The notes: a model not told the origin generated them from the letters alone. DNA of 64,000 nt from Ornithinimicrobium faecis (GCF_023923225.1 NZ_CP099489.1:3038001-3102000), one strand, 5' to 3'. Positions 47,148 through 60,084 are shown, numbered from the stretch's first letter. Program-made: numbers and translations.

Positions 47148-48445
47148 GGCGAGTCCTCTCCGAACCGGGCCAGGTTGTAGCGCGCTGCCAGCCGGCGGCG
47201 CAGCTGCATCATCGCCGTGTAGGTGCAGAAGATCCGGGTCGGCTCTCCGGCGTGCTCCCGCAGGAACTGCTCCAGGGCCAGGTCGAGGTCGGGCTCGGTG
47301 TGGGCCACCTCGACCCCGTCGTAGCGCAGGCGCAGCGCCATGTCCCAACCACGCACGCCGCTGGTGAGGGCGACCCCGTGGCCCTGGAGGCTCTCGAATG
47401 AGACGTCATAGAGCCACGAGACGTCCCGGCCGTCGGCGTAGTTGTCGTTGATGGCGATCATCGTGGCGACCGGCTCGGTGCCGTAGGTGCCCAGGGCGAC
47501 CGTGAAGCCCGCCGGATTCTTGACCAGCACCAGCTCCAGCGGGTGGCCGTCGATGTCAATGACCTCACCGCGTCCGAACGGCGGTGTCACGGTGGCCAGG
47601 GCCGTCGCGGCGACACCGGGCTCGAAGTCGTCGCCCAGCACAGCCCGCGCTGTCGCGGTTGCTGCTGTGGCGTTGATCATGGCGGCCAGGCCGCGCTGAC
47701 GCAGGGTCACCGGCCCGACGTCGGCCCCGGAGCCGGTGACGGTGAAGGTGTGCTCGTCCTGGAGCAGCAGCAGTGCGGCCTCGGCACTGTCGGGCAGGGC
47801 GGCGGCGCCGTCGGCCTCCCGGACATCGGCCTCCTGCAGCTCGGGCAGCCGGTCCGCGCAGGTGGGGTCCACCCCGAACCAGGCGACGGTCACGCCCTCT
47901 GCGACCCGACTGTGGATCCGGGAGACAAACGAGTCATCGACGTTGAGGACCACCCCCGTGGTGGCCTGCGCAGCCAGCCGGGCCAGCAGCTCTGCGGTCT
48001 GGTCGATCTCGGCGAACCGATCCAGCTGGTCCCTCGCGACGTTGAGCAGCAGAGCGTGGGTCGGGGCCACCGCTGCCGCGAAGTGCAGGGCGTGCGCCTC
48101 GTCGAGCTCGAGGACGGCCCAGTCGGCGTCCAGGCGGCCACTCAACGGGATCTCCGCGAGCATCGCGGAGATCACCCCGCGGGTGAAGTTGCTGCCCGTC
48201 GGGTTGGTGAAGACCCGCTGGCCGTGGGCGCGCAGCAGCGCCACGAGCATCTTGGTGGTGGTGGTCTTTCCGTTGGTGCCCGTGACCACGACGATGCCAC
48301 CGGGCAGGTCTGCCAGCGTGTGGCCCAGGATGCCCGGATCGATCCGCTCGGTCACCAGACCCGGGAGGGCGGAGCCGCCGCCGCGCAGACGGGAGACACC
48401 TCGGGCCAGCTTGCCGGCCGTTATCGCGAGCGTGGAGCGGATCAC
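47144..48445 (-). CDS. murT: Lipid II isoglutaminyl synthase, ATPase subunit MurT
   Basis: A 433-residue Mur-ligase-like ATPase that activates lipid II D-glutamate for amidation. The ATP loop is VTGTNGKTTTTKML (about 54-67) and the C-terminal domain has NDNYADGRDVSWLYDV, including the catalytic aspartates. The central region where staphylococcal and pneumococcal MurT carry a four-cysteine zinc ribbon has a single cysteine here. The GTG at 48445 has TAGAGT seven bases upstream. MurT and GatD form one complex. Confidence 0.92.
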   Translation of the reverse strand: MIRSTLAITAGKLARGVSRLRGGGSALPGLVTERIDPGILGHTLADLPGGIVVVTGTNGKTTTTKMLVALLRAHGQRVFTNPTGSNFTRGVISAMLAEIPLSGRLDADWAVLELDEAHALHFAAAVAPTHALLLNVARDQLDRFAEIDQTAELLARLAAQATTGVVLNVDDSFVSRIHSRVAEGVTVAWFGVDPTCADRLPELQEADVREADGAAALPDSAEAALLLLQDEHTFTVTGSGADVGPVTLRQRGLAAMINATAATATARAVLGDDFEPGVAATALATVTPPFGRGEVIDIDGHPLELVLVKNPAGFTVALGTYGTEPVATMIAINDNYADGRDVSWLYDVSFESLQGHGVALTSGVRGWDMALRLRYDGVEVAHTEPDLDLALEQFLREHAGEPTRIFCTYTAMMQLRRRLAARYNLARFGEDSP

Positions 48446-48452
48446 GCGCGCA

Positions 48453-48458
48453 ACTCTA
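48453..48458 (-). promoter_or_regulatory. -10 hexamer of murT (leaderless)
   Basis: On the minus strand TAGAGT is followed by seven bases and the GTG of murT. Confidence 0.45.
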
Positions 48459-48480
48459 ATCGTCAACCGGTGGCAGACAA

Positions 48481-48526
48481 CGCACGCTGCCCGCCCGGCT
48501 CGTGGGAGCCGGGCGGACAGCGTGCG
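48481..48526 (-). terminator. Terminator of the DoxX gene
   Basis: Two nine-bp stem blocks with one mismatch between them: 48481-48499 pairs with 48508-48526 around an 8-base loop. It lies between the DoxX gene and murT. Confidence 0.85.
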
Positions 48527-48548
48527 TGTGTCGTGCGCGGTCGGTGGG

Positions 48549-49145
48549 TCAGCGGAGCCAGCCGTTGCCGACCTTCTTGCCCCACCAGCGGCCGAGGCCC
48601 CAGGTGTCACCGGAGAGGGTGTAGGCAACCACCAGGAGGACGATGGCCTCGATCCAGTGGGAGTCGGTGATCGGGTTGGTGAAGCCCATGTTCGCCTGAC
48701 CGATGGGCAGGGCCGCGAGATACATGAAGGCCATCAGGAGCGTGCCGCCCCAGGCGGCGATCTTCAGACCGGCGCCGGCGAGCATGGCCAGACCGATGCC
48801 GAACAGACCGAACATGAACAGGAAGTCAGCCAGGCCGCCGAAGGTCTCGGCCATCCAGATGAAGACCTCCTTGAACGGACCGGATGTCGCGTTGAGCATG
48901 TAGCCCTGTGCCGGGGCGCCACCCTCGACCCAGGCTCCAGCGGACTCCGTGCCATAGCCGAGGCCGAACAGCTTGTCGAGGAAGGGCCACATGAAGGTCC
49001 AGCCGATGAGGATCCGCAGGCCAGCCAGCAGCTTGCGGGCGGTGCCGGAGCGGACGATGTCGTCCTGGAAGACGGTGTCGCGACCGCGCACCACGCGGTC
49101 AACAGCAACGTCACCCGTGGTGGGAGTGTGAAGGTTGGCGCTCAT
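48549..49145 (-). CDS. DoxX family membrane protein
   Basis: A 198-residue protein with four helices after a hydrophilic N-terminus of about 38 residues. It matches the DoxX family of thiosulfate:quinone-type subunits: RILIGWTFMWPFLDKLFGLGYGT near residue 45, then a periplasmic-type loop and two further helices. A role with quinone or membrane redox is inferred only from the family. A well-formed promoter with overlapping palindromes lies about 55 bases upstream, which suggests specific regulation. Confidence 0.85.
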   Translation of the reverse strand: MSANLHTPTTGDVAVDRVVRGRDTVFQDDIVRSGTARKLLAGLRILIGWTFMWPFLDKLFGLGYGTESAGAWVEGGAPAQGYMLNATSGPFKEVFIWMAETFGGLADFLFMFGLFGIGLAMLAGAGLKIAAWGGTLLMAFMYLAALPIGQANMGFTNPITDSHWIEAIVLLVVAYTLSGDTWGLGRWWGKKVGNGWLR

Positions 49146-49193
49146 GACGGTGCCTTTCGGGATCTGCAGTGGTGGAGGTCGATCTCGACTTCC

Positions 49194-49229
49194 ACTACTA
49201 AGTGTAGTACTACGTCATGTCGGCGTAAA
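49194..49229 (-). promoter_or_regulatory. Promoter and operator of the DoxX gene
   Basis: On the minus strand TTTACG (49224-49229) and TACACT (49201-49206) are 17 bases apart. The -10 is embedded in TACTA-AGTG-TAGTA (49196-49209) and the perfect palindrome GTAGTACTAC (49204-49213). A dimeric repressor bound here would block the promoter; which one is unknown. Confidence 0.55.
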
Positions 49230-49290
49230 GCCAGAAGGCCTTCTGCCGCTGTCGCGTTGCTCACACCAGGTGGGGGCAGGCCTGGAACGC

Positions 49291-49324
49291 CGACGGCCGG
49301 CCACCACGTGGTGACCGGCCGTCG
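49291..49324 (-). terminator. guaA terminator
   Basis: The arms 49291-49300 and 49315-49324 pair perfectly (CGACGGCCGG with its complement), and the inner CACCACGTGGTG extends the stem, 19 bases after the guaA stop. Confidence 0.85.
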
Positions 49325-49341
49325 CAGGTGAGCGTGGGAGG

Positions 49342-50921
<1,580 letters not shown>

Positions 50922-50973
50922 CGGGACAGGTTAACTGCCCCAGACCCTGCCGTATGCCGTGGGCCGGGTCGGA

Positions 50974-51306
50974 TCAGACCCGCACCCCGGCGCGGGCCTC
51001 CTTGGCCTCGATCTCGGCGCGGGCAGAGCGGGTGACCCTGGCCTCGACATAGAACGAGAGGAACGGCACGACGCCTGCAAGCATGATCAGCACCATCCGG
51101 CCCAGCCCCCAGTGCAGTGCAAAGCCGAGCATCGCGACAGCCACCAGATAGACCATGTAGAGGAAGCCGTGCGGCATCGCCCACCAGCGCAACACGTCGT
51201 TGTCGAACGCATACCAGAGCACCATCTCTAGGACGAGCAGGAGCAGGCCCAGGCCAACCACAGTGGCCATCACCTGGAAGAACCTCAGTTTGGCGCGGTC
51301 AGACAT
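50974..51306 (-). CDS. DUF3817 membrane protein
   Basis: A 110-residue protein with three helices (about 8-28, 42-62 and 67-90) matching the DUF3817 family. The segment WWAMPHGFLYMVYLVA is characteristic. Relatives are fused to or neighbour membrane transport and cytochrome-related genes. It overlaps the 3' end of the SURF1 gene by 8 bases and is probably cotranscribed with it. Confidence 0.82.
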   Translation of the reverse strand: MSDRAKLRFFQVMATVVGLGLLLLVLEMVLWYAFDNDVLRWWAMPHGFLYMVYLVAVAMLGFALHWGLGRMVLIMLAGVVPFLSFYVEARVTRSARAEIEAKEARAGVRV

Positions 51307-52102
51307 GGTGGGGCTCGATCCTCTCGTCGGTGGGTGCGGCAGTGCTCACTGTAGGCCGGTCGTCTGGGGGCGTGCGCGCGGCGTCGTGGAGCAGCTTGAC
51401 GAACATGAAGATGGCGAAGGCCGCAAAGACCCACCACTGCAGGGCGTAGCCGAGGTTGCGCCAGTCGACGTCGCCGGCCTGGAGCACGGGAGGCGGCACG
51501 TGCGCCAGGGCCTCGTCCGTCACCGGCGGCTGCTCCTGGGTGCTGAACACAAAGCCGTTGTAGAGCGCCTCGGGCCACTCGTTGGCCAGTGTGGACAGGT
51601 CGATCGTGCCGCGCTGCCCCTGCGGGAGGGGCTCCTCGGCCAGCGAGGGCGACTCCCCCGGGGCCAACTCGCCGTGCACGGTCACCGGGTCAGCCGGGGG
51701 CACATCCGCGTCGGCCGGGTCGGCGACGAATCCGCGCAGCACGGGGATGATCGCCGCTGCGTCGGCGCCCTCCGAGGAGGTGACCTGCAACGGGGTGACC
51801 ACCCAGTAGCCGACCTGTTCCTCCAGCACCCGGTCGGGGACGAGGAACTGACGGGAGCCGTCATAGACCCCCTCGACCACCACCGGGTGACCGGCGCCGT
51901 CGGCGGGGAACGCAGCGTGTGGGGTGATCACCTCGTCCAGCGGCTTCTCGACCAGCGCGTCCCGCTCGGCCTGCAGGGTCTCGAAGGCGTCGTCCTGGGC
52001 CACCGAGAGCTGCCACAACCCCAGCCACGCGAAAGCGACACAGACCGCGACCACGACGCCCAGGAGGGTCAGCCAGCGGGGAGTGAACAGGGTGCGCAAC
52101 AC
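51299..52102 (-). CDS. SURF1 family protein
   Basis: A 267-residue membrane protein with one helix near each end: TLLGVVVAVCVAFAWLGLWQL (about 12-32) and WWVFAAFAIFMFVKLL (about 228-243). The loop between them faces outward. SURF1 proteins assist assembly of the haem a3 site in cytochrome c oxidase. The GTG at 52102 has TACCCT six bases upstream, giving a leaderless transcript of its own. No oxidase genes are in the window. Confidence 0.87.
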   Translation of the reverse strand: MLRTLFTPRWLTLLGVVVAVCVAFAWLGLWQLSVAQDDAFETLQAERDALVEKPLDEVITPHAAFPADGAGHPVVVEGVYDGSRQFLVPDRVLEEQVGYWVVTPLQVTSSEGADAAAIIPVLRGFVADPADADVPPADPVTVHGELAPGESPSLAEEPLPQGQRGTIDLSTLANEWPEALYNGFVFSTQEQPPVTDEALAHVPPPVLQAGDVDWRNLGYALQWWVFAAFAIFMFVKLLHDAARTPPDDRPTVSTAAPTDERIEPHHV

Positions 52103-52108
52103 CCTGCC

Positions 52109-52114
52109 AGGGTA
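52109..52114 (-). promoter_or_regulatory. -10 hexamer of the SURF1 gene (leaderless)
   Basis: On the minus strand TACCCT is followed by six bases (GGCAGG) and the GTG at 52102. Confidence 0.5.
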
Positions 52115-52120
52115 CGTCGC

Positions 52121-53443
52121 CTAAGCCTGCGGATCCTCAGCCAGGGTGTCGTCGAAGACGTAGATGCTGCCGCCGTAGCAGGCCACCCAGACAGTGTGGG
52201 TGATCGGCTCGTAGGTGATGCCGATCGGGTTGGCGTCGGTCGGCTCCTTCTGCAGCACCTCCATGTCATCGGTGCTGATCTTGGCCACGGAGGGCTCGTA
52301 GTAGTTGACGACGTAGAGAGCCGTGCCGTCCGAGGACATGATCATCGAGCGAGGCTCGCGACCGGAGACGACCTGATCGACGATCTCCTCGGTCTCGGTG
52401 TCGATCTTGTAGATGGTGTCCGCGCCGCTGACCGCCATGAAGAGGAACTTGCCGTCCGGGGAGAGGTTGAGGTGGCGCGGCTTGCGGCCGGTCTCCATCA
52501 TCACCTCGGACTCACCGGTCTCCAGGTCGACCTTGAACAGCTTGTCGGCATACATCGCCGCGACATAGGCCGTGCGGTTGTCCGGGAGCACCTCGATCCC
52601 CCGGGGAGCAGCGGCGATCGGGATCGTCTTGATCTCCTCGGCGCTCTCCCGGTCGACCACGGAGATCGTGGAGTCACACCAGTTGCTGACCAGGATCGTC
52701 TTCTGGTCCGGGGTGATGTCGACGTACTTCGGGACCGCACCGACCTTGATGACCTGGTCCCACTCCATCAGCTCGGCGTTGAAGCGATAGAGCAGGGACG
52801 GGCCGACACCACTGTCGGGTGTGCAGTCGTCGAAACCCTCGACCCCGAAGCTGTCGCCATACATGGTGTATTGCGAGACGTAGGCAAACTTGCCGTCATC
52901 GGTCCAGGCTGCCTCGACCGGCGACCCCTTCGCCGTGCCGGGGTGGTCCTCGACCCCGAAGTCCTCGGGCACGATCTCATCGGACAGGGTCGCTGCGACC
53001 TCGCGACTCTCGGCGTCATAGAACGTCGACGAGTGGCTGTACATCATGTTGTTGGCGACCACCAGGCCTGCCCCGGAAGCCACGACGGACTTGGGCGTGA
53101 TCGGGTCCTCGTCGGTGCCGGTGATGTAGTCGATGCGCTCCATGAAGGACGTGTCGGAGGGGATGGGGGGTGGGCCAGCCACCGGGGCCGATTCCTCGGC
53201 TGCGTCCGTCGTCTCCTGGTCCCCGTCATCGGAGGTGGCGTCCACCAGGTCCTCACCGAGGCTCACGGTCGGCTCCGGTGCGGTGTCGGCTGGTGCGGTG
53301 TCCGCAGCCTCCTGGGCGGGGGCGTCCGGGTCGTCGGCACCGCCGGTCAGGCAGGCGGTCAGCGTGCCGGCGAGCGCCAGCACCGCCACTCCCCCGACGA
53401 TGGCTCGACGCCGCTGGTACTTGGTCTCACGGCGCACTCGCAT
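52121..53443 (-). CDS. Beta-propeller (YncE/YVTN-like) lipoprotein
   Basis: A 440-residue secreted lipoprotein. The signal peptide ends in LTAC (about Cys31), and a long acidic and proline-rich linker follows (to about residue 95). The rest is a repeat propeller with blades such as GAVPKYVDITPDQKTILVSN, AAAPRGIEVLPDNRTAYVAA and GRKPRHLNLSPDGKFLFMAV. The family role is unknown; propellers of this type bind metals, cofactors or partners. The ATG at 53443 follows GAGGAG. The neighbour SURF1 suggests, but does not prove, a link to respiration. Confidence 0.85.
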   Translation of the reverse strand: MRVRRETKYQRRRAIVGGVAVLALAGTLTACLTGGADDPDAPAQEAADTAPADTAPEPTVSLGEDLVDATSDDGDQETTDAAEESAPVAGPPPIPSDTSFMERIDYITGTDEDPITPKSVVASGAGLVVANNMMYSHSSTFYDAESREVAATLSDEIVPEDFGVEDHPGTAKGSPVEAAWTDDGKFAYVSQYTMYGDSFGVEGFDDCTPDSGVGPSLLYRFNAELMEWDQVIKVGAVPKYVDITPDQKTILVSNWCDSTISVVDRESAEEIKTIPIAAAPRGIEVLPDNRTAYVAAMYADKLFKVDLETGESEVMMETGRKPRHLNLSPDGKFLFMAVSGADTIYKIDTETEEIVDQVVSGREPRSMIMSSDGTALYVVNYYEPSVAKISTDDMEVLQKEPTDANPIGITYEPITHTVWVACYGGSIYVFDDTLAEDPQA

Positions 53444-53571
53444 GGTCAACTCCTCGACTCCGGGCGATCTGTGCGGCGCACACCCCACCCGACCTGGTCA
53501 GCACGGGCCCAGCGTAAACGCCGGAGCGGTCGAGACCTGCTAGGCGCTCCGTGCGTCAGTGGCTGCACACC

Positions 53572-54693
53572 TCATCGAGGAGCGTAGGGAGCCACCACGA
53601 CCTCGACCCGCTGGAACTCCTTGACGTCGGTGTAGCCGGTCGTGGCCATCGCCCGACGCAGCGCGCCCATCAGGTTGGTGGTGCCCGAGGCATCGCGACC
53701 AGGACCGTTGAGGATCTCCTCGAGGGTGCCGACGGTGCCCACCTTGACCCGCTCCCCGCGCGGCAGGAACGGGTGGTGTGCCTCTGAGCCCCAGTGGAAA
53801 CCGCGCCCGGGCGCCTGCTCGGCACGAGCCAGCGCCGCGCCGATCATGACGGCGTCCGCGCCACAGGCGACGGCCTTGACGATGTCGCCCGACTGGCCCA
53901 TGCCTCCGTCGGCGATGACGTGGACATAGCGGCCACCGGACTCATCCAGATAGTCACGTCGCGCGGCCGCCACGTCGGCGATCGCGGTGGCCATGGGGGC
54001 GTGGATGCCCAAGGTGGTGCGGGTCGTGTGGGTGGCGCCACCACCGAAGCCGACCAGGACGCCTGCGGCCCCGGTCCGCATCAGGTGCAGGGCCGCGGTG
54101 TAGGTCCCGGCACCACCCACGACGACCGGGACATCGAGCTCGTAGATGAACCGCTTGAGGTTGAGCGGCTCGGTGTTGCTGGACACATGCTCGGCCGAGA
54201 CGGTGGTGCCGCGGATCACGAACAGATCCACCCCCGCGTCGACCACGGTGCGCCAGAACTGCTGGGTGCGCTGCGGCGACAGCGAGCCAGCCACGGTGAC
54301 CCCCGCATCGCGAATCTCCTTGAGCCGCTGGGTGATCAGATCCGGCCGGATCGGCGCCGCATAGAGCTCGCGAAGGCGCGCGGTTGACGCTGCCATCTCA
54401 AGGTCGGCGATCTCCTCCAGATAGGGCGTCGGGTCGTCATAGCGCGTCCACAGCCCCTCCAGGTCGAGCACGCCCAGACCGCCGAGCTGTCCCATCGCGA
54501 TGGCCGTCTGCGGAGACACCACCGAGTCCATCGGGGCCGCGATCACCGGGAGCTCGAAGTGGTAGGCGTCGATCTGCCAACCGATGGAGACATCCTCCGG
54601 GTCGCGGGTGCGCCGCGAGGGCACCACCGCAATGTCCTCGAAGGAGTAGGCGCGTCTGCCGCGCTTGCCACGTCCGATCTCGATCTCGCTCAC
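53572..54693 (-). CDS. guaB3: GuaB3 family IMP dehydrogenase-related protein
   Basis: A 373-residue TIM-barrel protein of the IMPDH/GMPR superfamily, without CBS domains. FELPVIAAPMDSVVSPQTAIAMGQLGGLGVLDLEG near residue 48 matches GuaB3, common in actinobacteria next to guaB and guaA as here. The catalytic cysteine loop of true IMPDH (GxICTTR) is absent and the equivalent region reads GGGATHTTRTTLG, so the activity is uncertain. GTG 54693 has a TAACCT hexamer six bases upstream. Confidence 0.9.
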   Translation of the reverse strand: MSEIEIGRGKRGRRAYSFEDIAVVPSRRTRDPEDVSIGWQIDAYHFELPVIAAPMDSVVSPQTAIAMGQLGGLGVLDLEGLWTRYDDPTPYLEEIADLEMAASTARLRELYAAPIRPDLITQRLKEIRDAGVTVAGSLSPQRTQQFWRTVVDAGVDLFVIRGTTVSAEHVSSNTEPLNLKRFIYELDVPVVVGGAGTYTAALHLMRTGAAGVLVGFGGGATHTTRTTLGIHAPMATAIADVAAARRDYLDESGGRYVHVIADGGMGQSGDIVKAVACGADAVMIGAALARAEQAPGRGFHWGSEAHHPFLPRGERVKVGTVGTLEEILNGPGRDASGTTNLMGALRRAMATTGYTDVKEFQRVEVVVAPYAPR

Positions 54694-54699
54694 CCGGTC

Positions 54700-54705
54700 A
54701 GGTTA
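54700..54705 (-). promoter_or_regulatory. -10 hexamer of guaB3 (leaderless)
   Basis: On the minus strand TAACCT is followed by six bases (GACCGG) and the GTG at 54693. Confidence 0.5.
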
Positions 54706-54778
54706 CAAGGCCGGGGGCAGATGACGACTCGCCAGCCACACGGCATACTGGAAATTGAAAACTTGACCGCATGACCAG

Positions 54779-55600
54779 GTGACCTCGGAGGCCCTCGTGG
54801 AACAGACCACCAGCCCAGCACCCGCCGACCGGCAGCCGGTGCTCTATCTCAGCCATGGTGCGCCCCCGCTGGCCGACGACGAGACCTGGACGGGCCAGTT
54901 GCGGGACTGGTCCGACCGCCTGGCCACGCCGAGGAACATCCTGATGGTCTCTGCCCACTGGGAGAGCGCCCCACTGACACTCAGCGCCAGCGAGCGCCAG
55001 CAACCGCTGGTCTACGACTTCTGGGGCTTCCCGCAGAAGTACTTCGAGGTCGAGTACGCAGCCCCGACCGCACCGGACCTGGCCCACGACGTGAGCACCC
55101 TCATCGGCGGCCCCGTCCACCGCGACGAGGGGCGCGGGTTGGACCACGGGGCCTACGTCCCGCTGGTGGAGATGTTTCCGGAGGCTGACGTGCCGGTGCT
55201 GCAGATGTCGCTGCCGACGCTCGACCCCCGTGCACTCTTCGAGGTGGGGCGGCGGTTGGCGCCGTTGCGTGACCAGGGCACCCTCATCGTTGGCTCCGGC
55301 TTCACCACGCACAACCTGAAGTGGTTCAACCCCCGCAACCCCGCCGACGCTCCCCCGCCGCAGGTGTCAGCGGAGTTTGACCACTGGGCCGCGGAGGCCC
55401 TGGCCCGCCACGACGTGGACGCGGTCCTGGACTTCGAGACGAAGGCTCCTGGGGCGCGTGAGGCCCACCCGAGGACCGAGCACTGGGCACCGCTCTACGT
55501 CACGTTGGGCGTCGCGGCGGCCAGTGGCGGGTTGGACAACGAGGTGGCCGTCGACGGGTTCTGGTATGGCCTGTCGAAGCGATCCTGGCAGTTCGGCTGA
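54779..55600 (+). CDS. Class III extradiol ring-cleavage dioxygenase (DOPA dioxygenase-like)
   Basis: A 273-residue LigB-fold protein resembling 4,5-DOPA-type extradiol dioxygenases, including YgiD-like enzymes. The Zn/Fe ligands are visible as SHGAPP (about residue 26), SAHWE (about 58), LDHGAYVPL (about 121) and GSGFTTHNL (about 172). The real substrate is unknown; an aromatic catechol is plausible. The start is GTG at 54779, with GTG at 54797 a possible alternative. Neighbours are purine genes, not aromatic genes. Confidence 0.86.
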   Translation: MTSEALVEQTTSPAPADRQPVLYLSHGAPPLADDETWTGQLRDWSDRLATPRNILMVSAHWESAPLTLSASERQQPLVYDFWGFPQKYFEVEYAAPTAPDLAHDVSTLIGGPVHRDEGRGLDHGAYVPLVEMFPEADVPVLQMSLPTLDPRALFEVGRRLAPLRDQGTLIVGSGFTTHNLKWFNPRNPADAPPPQVSAEFDHWAAEALARHDVDAVLDFETKAPGAREAHPRTEHWAPLYVTLGVAAASGGLDNEVAVDGFWYGLSKRSWQFG

Positions 55601-55652
55601 GGCCGTGCGCCGGGGCCGTGCGCCGAGGCCGCTCGGACCGTGCGGGGCGGGC

Positions 55653-57281
<1,629 letters not shown>

Positions 57282-57355
57282 TCAGGCGAGGTCCTTGGCC
57301 CTTGGGCGAGGGCGTGAGACCCTGCGGGAGCAGGCATTCGGACAATTTCACGAAT

Positions 57356-57387
57356 TTGACACCGTCGGGGGCGACTGGGGATACAGT
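57356..57387 (+). promoter_or_regulatory. Possible promoter of whiB3
   Basis: A perfect TTGACA (57356-57361) is followed by GGGGATACAGT. GATACA (57380-57385) gives an 18-base spacing; TACAGT (57382-57387) gives 20. The -35 is the best in the window, and the leader would be about 90 bases, containing an inverted repeat. Confidence 0.5.
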
Positions 57388-57404
57388 TCACCCGAACGAA
57401 CCAC

Positions 57405-57430
57405 ATACTGCACGGGCAACCGCGCAGTAT
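57405..57430 (+). promoter_or_regulatory. Inverted repeat in the whiB3 leader
   Basis: ATACTGC (57405-57411) and GCAGTAT (57424-57430), a perfect 7-bp inverted repeat with a 12-base spacer, lie between the promoter and the gene. It could be an operator or an mRNA hairpin. Confidence 0.5.
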
Positions 57431-57482
57431 CTCAGGAGACGGACGGGCACGAAGGTGCCTGAAGGATGAGAGGTGGGCGCAC

Positions 57483-57818
57483 GTGGGTGACACGACTTCC
57501 GGACCCAGTCCGGTTGCTGACCAGTGGGACTGGCAGTTCGAGGGCCTGTGCCGCACAGTGAGCCCGGAGCTCTTCTTCCACCCCGAGGGCGAGCGTGGTT
57601 CTGCCCGCCGGCGGCGTGATGAACGCGCCAAGAGGCTCTGCCTGCAGTGCCCGGTCCTCGAGCCCTGCCGTGCCCATGCGTTGAGCGCTCGCGAGCCCTA
57701 TGGGGTGTGGGGGGCCATGACGGAGGAAGAGCGCACCGCGGCCCTGTCCGAGGCGGACATCGCCCCCGATCCGGCGGCGACCCCAGACAGCGAAGAGCCC
57801 GGCCGCAACACGGCGTGA
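57483..57818 (+). CDS. whiB3: WhiB family iron-sulfur transcriptional regulator (WhiB3/WhiD type)
   Basis: A 111-residue WhiB protein. The four cluster cysteines are Cys23 and, in LCLQCPVLEPC, Cys53, Cys56 and Cys62. The turn motif GVWGAM is at 74-79 and an acidic tail follows. WhiB proteins bind a 4Fe-4S cluster and the sigma factor to control transcription. Position between guaB and groEL1 matches mycobacterial whiB3, which responds to redox state; I therefore favour WhiB3. GTG start at 57483. Confidence 0.88.
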   Translation: MGDTTSGPSPVADQWDWQFEGLCRTVSPELFFHPEGERGSARRRRDERAKRLCLQCPVLEPCRAHALSAREPYGVWGAMTEEERTAALSEADIAPDPAATPDSEEPGRNTA

Positions 57819-57837
57819 GCCGTGCCCGACCGGGCTC
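57795..57837 (+). terminator. Hairpin at the end of whiB3
   Basis: GAGCCCGG (57795-57802) pairs with CCGGGCTC (57830-57837), with an inner CACGGC/GCCGTG pair. It overlaps the last codons of whiB3. Confidence 0.6.
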
Positions 57838-57849
57838 GTCAGGTGCGAG

Positions 57850-57879
57850 CACCCGGCCGGGAGTCAACCCAGCCGGGTG
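57850..57879 (-). terminator. groEL terminator
   Basis: CACCCGGC (57850-57857) and GCCGGGTG (57872-57879) form an 8-bp stem with a 14-base loop, nine bases beyond the groEL stop codon. Confidence 0.7.
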
Positions 57880-57888
57880 TCGCCCAGG

Positions 57889-59520
<1,632 letters not shown>

Positions 59521-59599
59521 TCAGTGCACGACACCCCGGTGACCCCTGCGCACTGCACGGGTCCCGGGGCGTCTGCGGAGGTCAGTTGTTGTCGACTGT

Positions 59600-59896
59600 T
59601 CAGCCGACGACGGCCAGCACGTCACGCGCGGACAGGATGAGGTACTCCTGGCCACCGTGCTTGATCTCAGTGCCGCCGTACTTGCTGTAGATGACGCGGT
59701 CGCCCACGGCGATGTCGAGCGGGATGCGCTCGCCGCCGTTGTCGTTGAAACGGCCGGGGCCGACGGCCAGGACCTCACCCTCCTGGGGCTTCTCCTTGGC
59801 GGTGTCCGGAATGACCAGGCCGGAGGCGGTGGTCTGCTCGGCCTCGACGGCCTTGATAACGATCCGGTCTTCGAGCGGCTTAATGGAAACCGACAC
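59600..59896 (-). CDS. groES: Co-chaperonin GroES
   Basis: The 98-residue heptameric lid of the GroEL chamber. [41 protein letters not shown] is standard for GroES, and the mobile loop is complete. GTG start at 59896. It is the first gene of the operon, under a promoter flanked by two CIRCE elements. Confidence 0.97.
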   Translation of the reverse strand: MSVSIKPLEDRIVIKAVEAEQTTASGLVIPDTAKEKPQEGEVLAVGPGRFNDNGGERIPLDIAVGDRVIYSKYGGTEIKHGGQEYLILSARDVLAVVG

Positions 59897-59982
59897 GGTG
59901 GGACCTTCCCTTCGCGAGTTCGACTGTCAGTGTCTGTGTCCGGTCGGGGCCGCCGTCGCGGGGGTCGGCTCGTTCCGGGCTG

Positions 59983-60009
59983 TTAGCACTTGCAGGTGCA
60001 GAGTGCTAA
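59983..60009 (-). promoter_or_regulatory. CIRCE element 1 (HrcA operator)
   Basis: TTAGCACTT-N9-GAGTGCTAA; only the last base of the left arm departs from the CIRCE consensus. It lies between promoter and groES. Confidence 0.92.
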
Positions 60010-60014
60010 CACTG

Positions 60015-60043
60015 AATCTATGCATCGATTAGCACTCGGTCAA
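60015..60043 (-). promoter_or_regulatory. groES promoter
   Basis: On the minus strand TTGACC (60038-60043) and TAGATT (60015-60020) are 17 bases apart. Its -35 lies inside the upstream CIRCE and its start region next to the downstream one. Confidence 0.8.
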
Positions 60044-60055
60044 GCCGAGTGCCAG
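60029..60055 (-). promoter_or_regulatory. CIRCE element 2 (HrcA operator)
   Basis: TTAGCACTC-N9-GAGTGCCAG; the left arm is perfect and the right arm has two mismatches. It covers the -35 of the groES promoter. Confidence 0.8.
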
Positions 60056-60084
60056 AGTTTCGCTCAGAGAAGAGCCTCGCCAGC

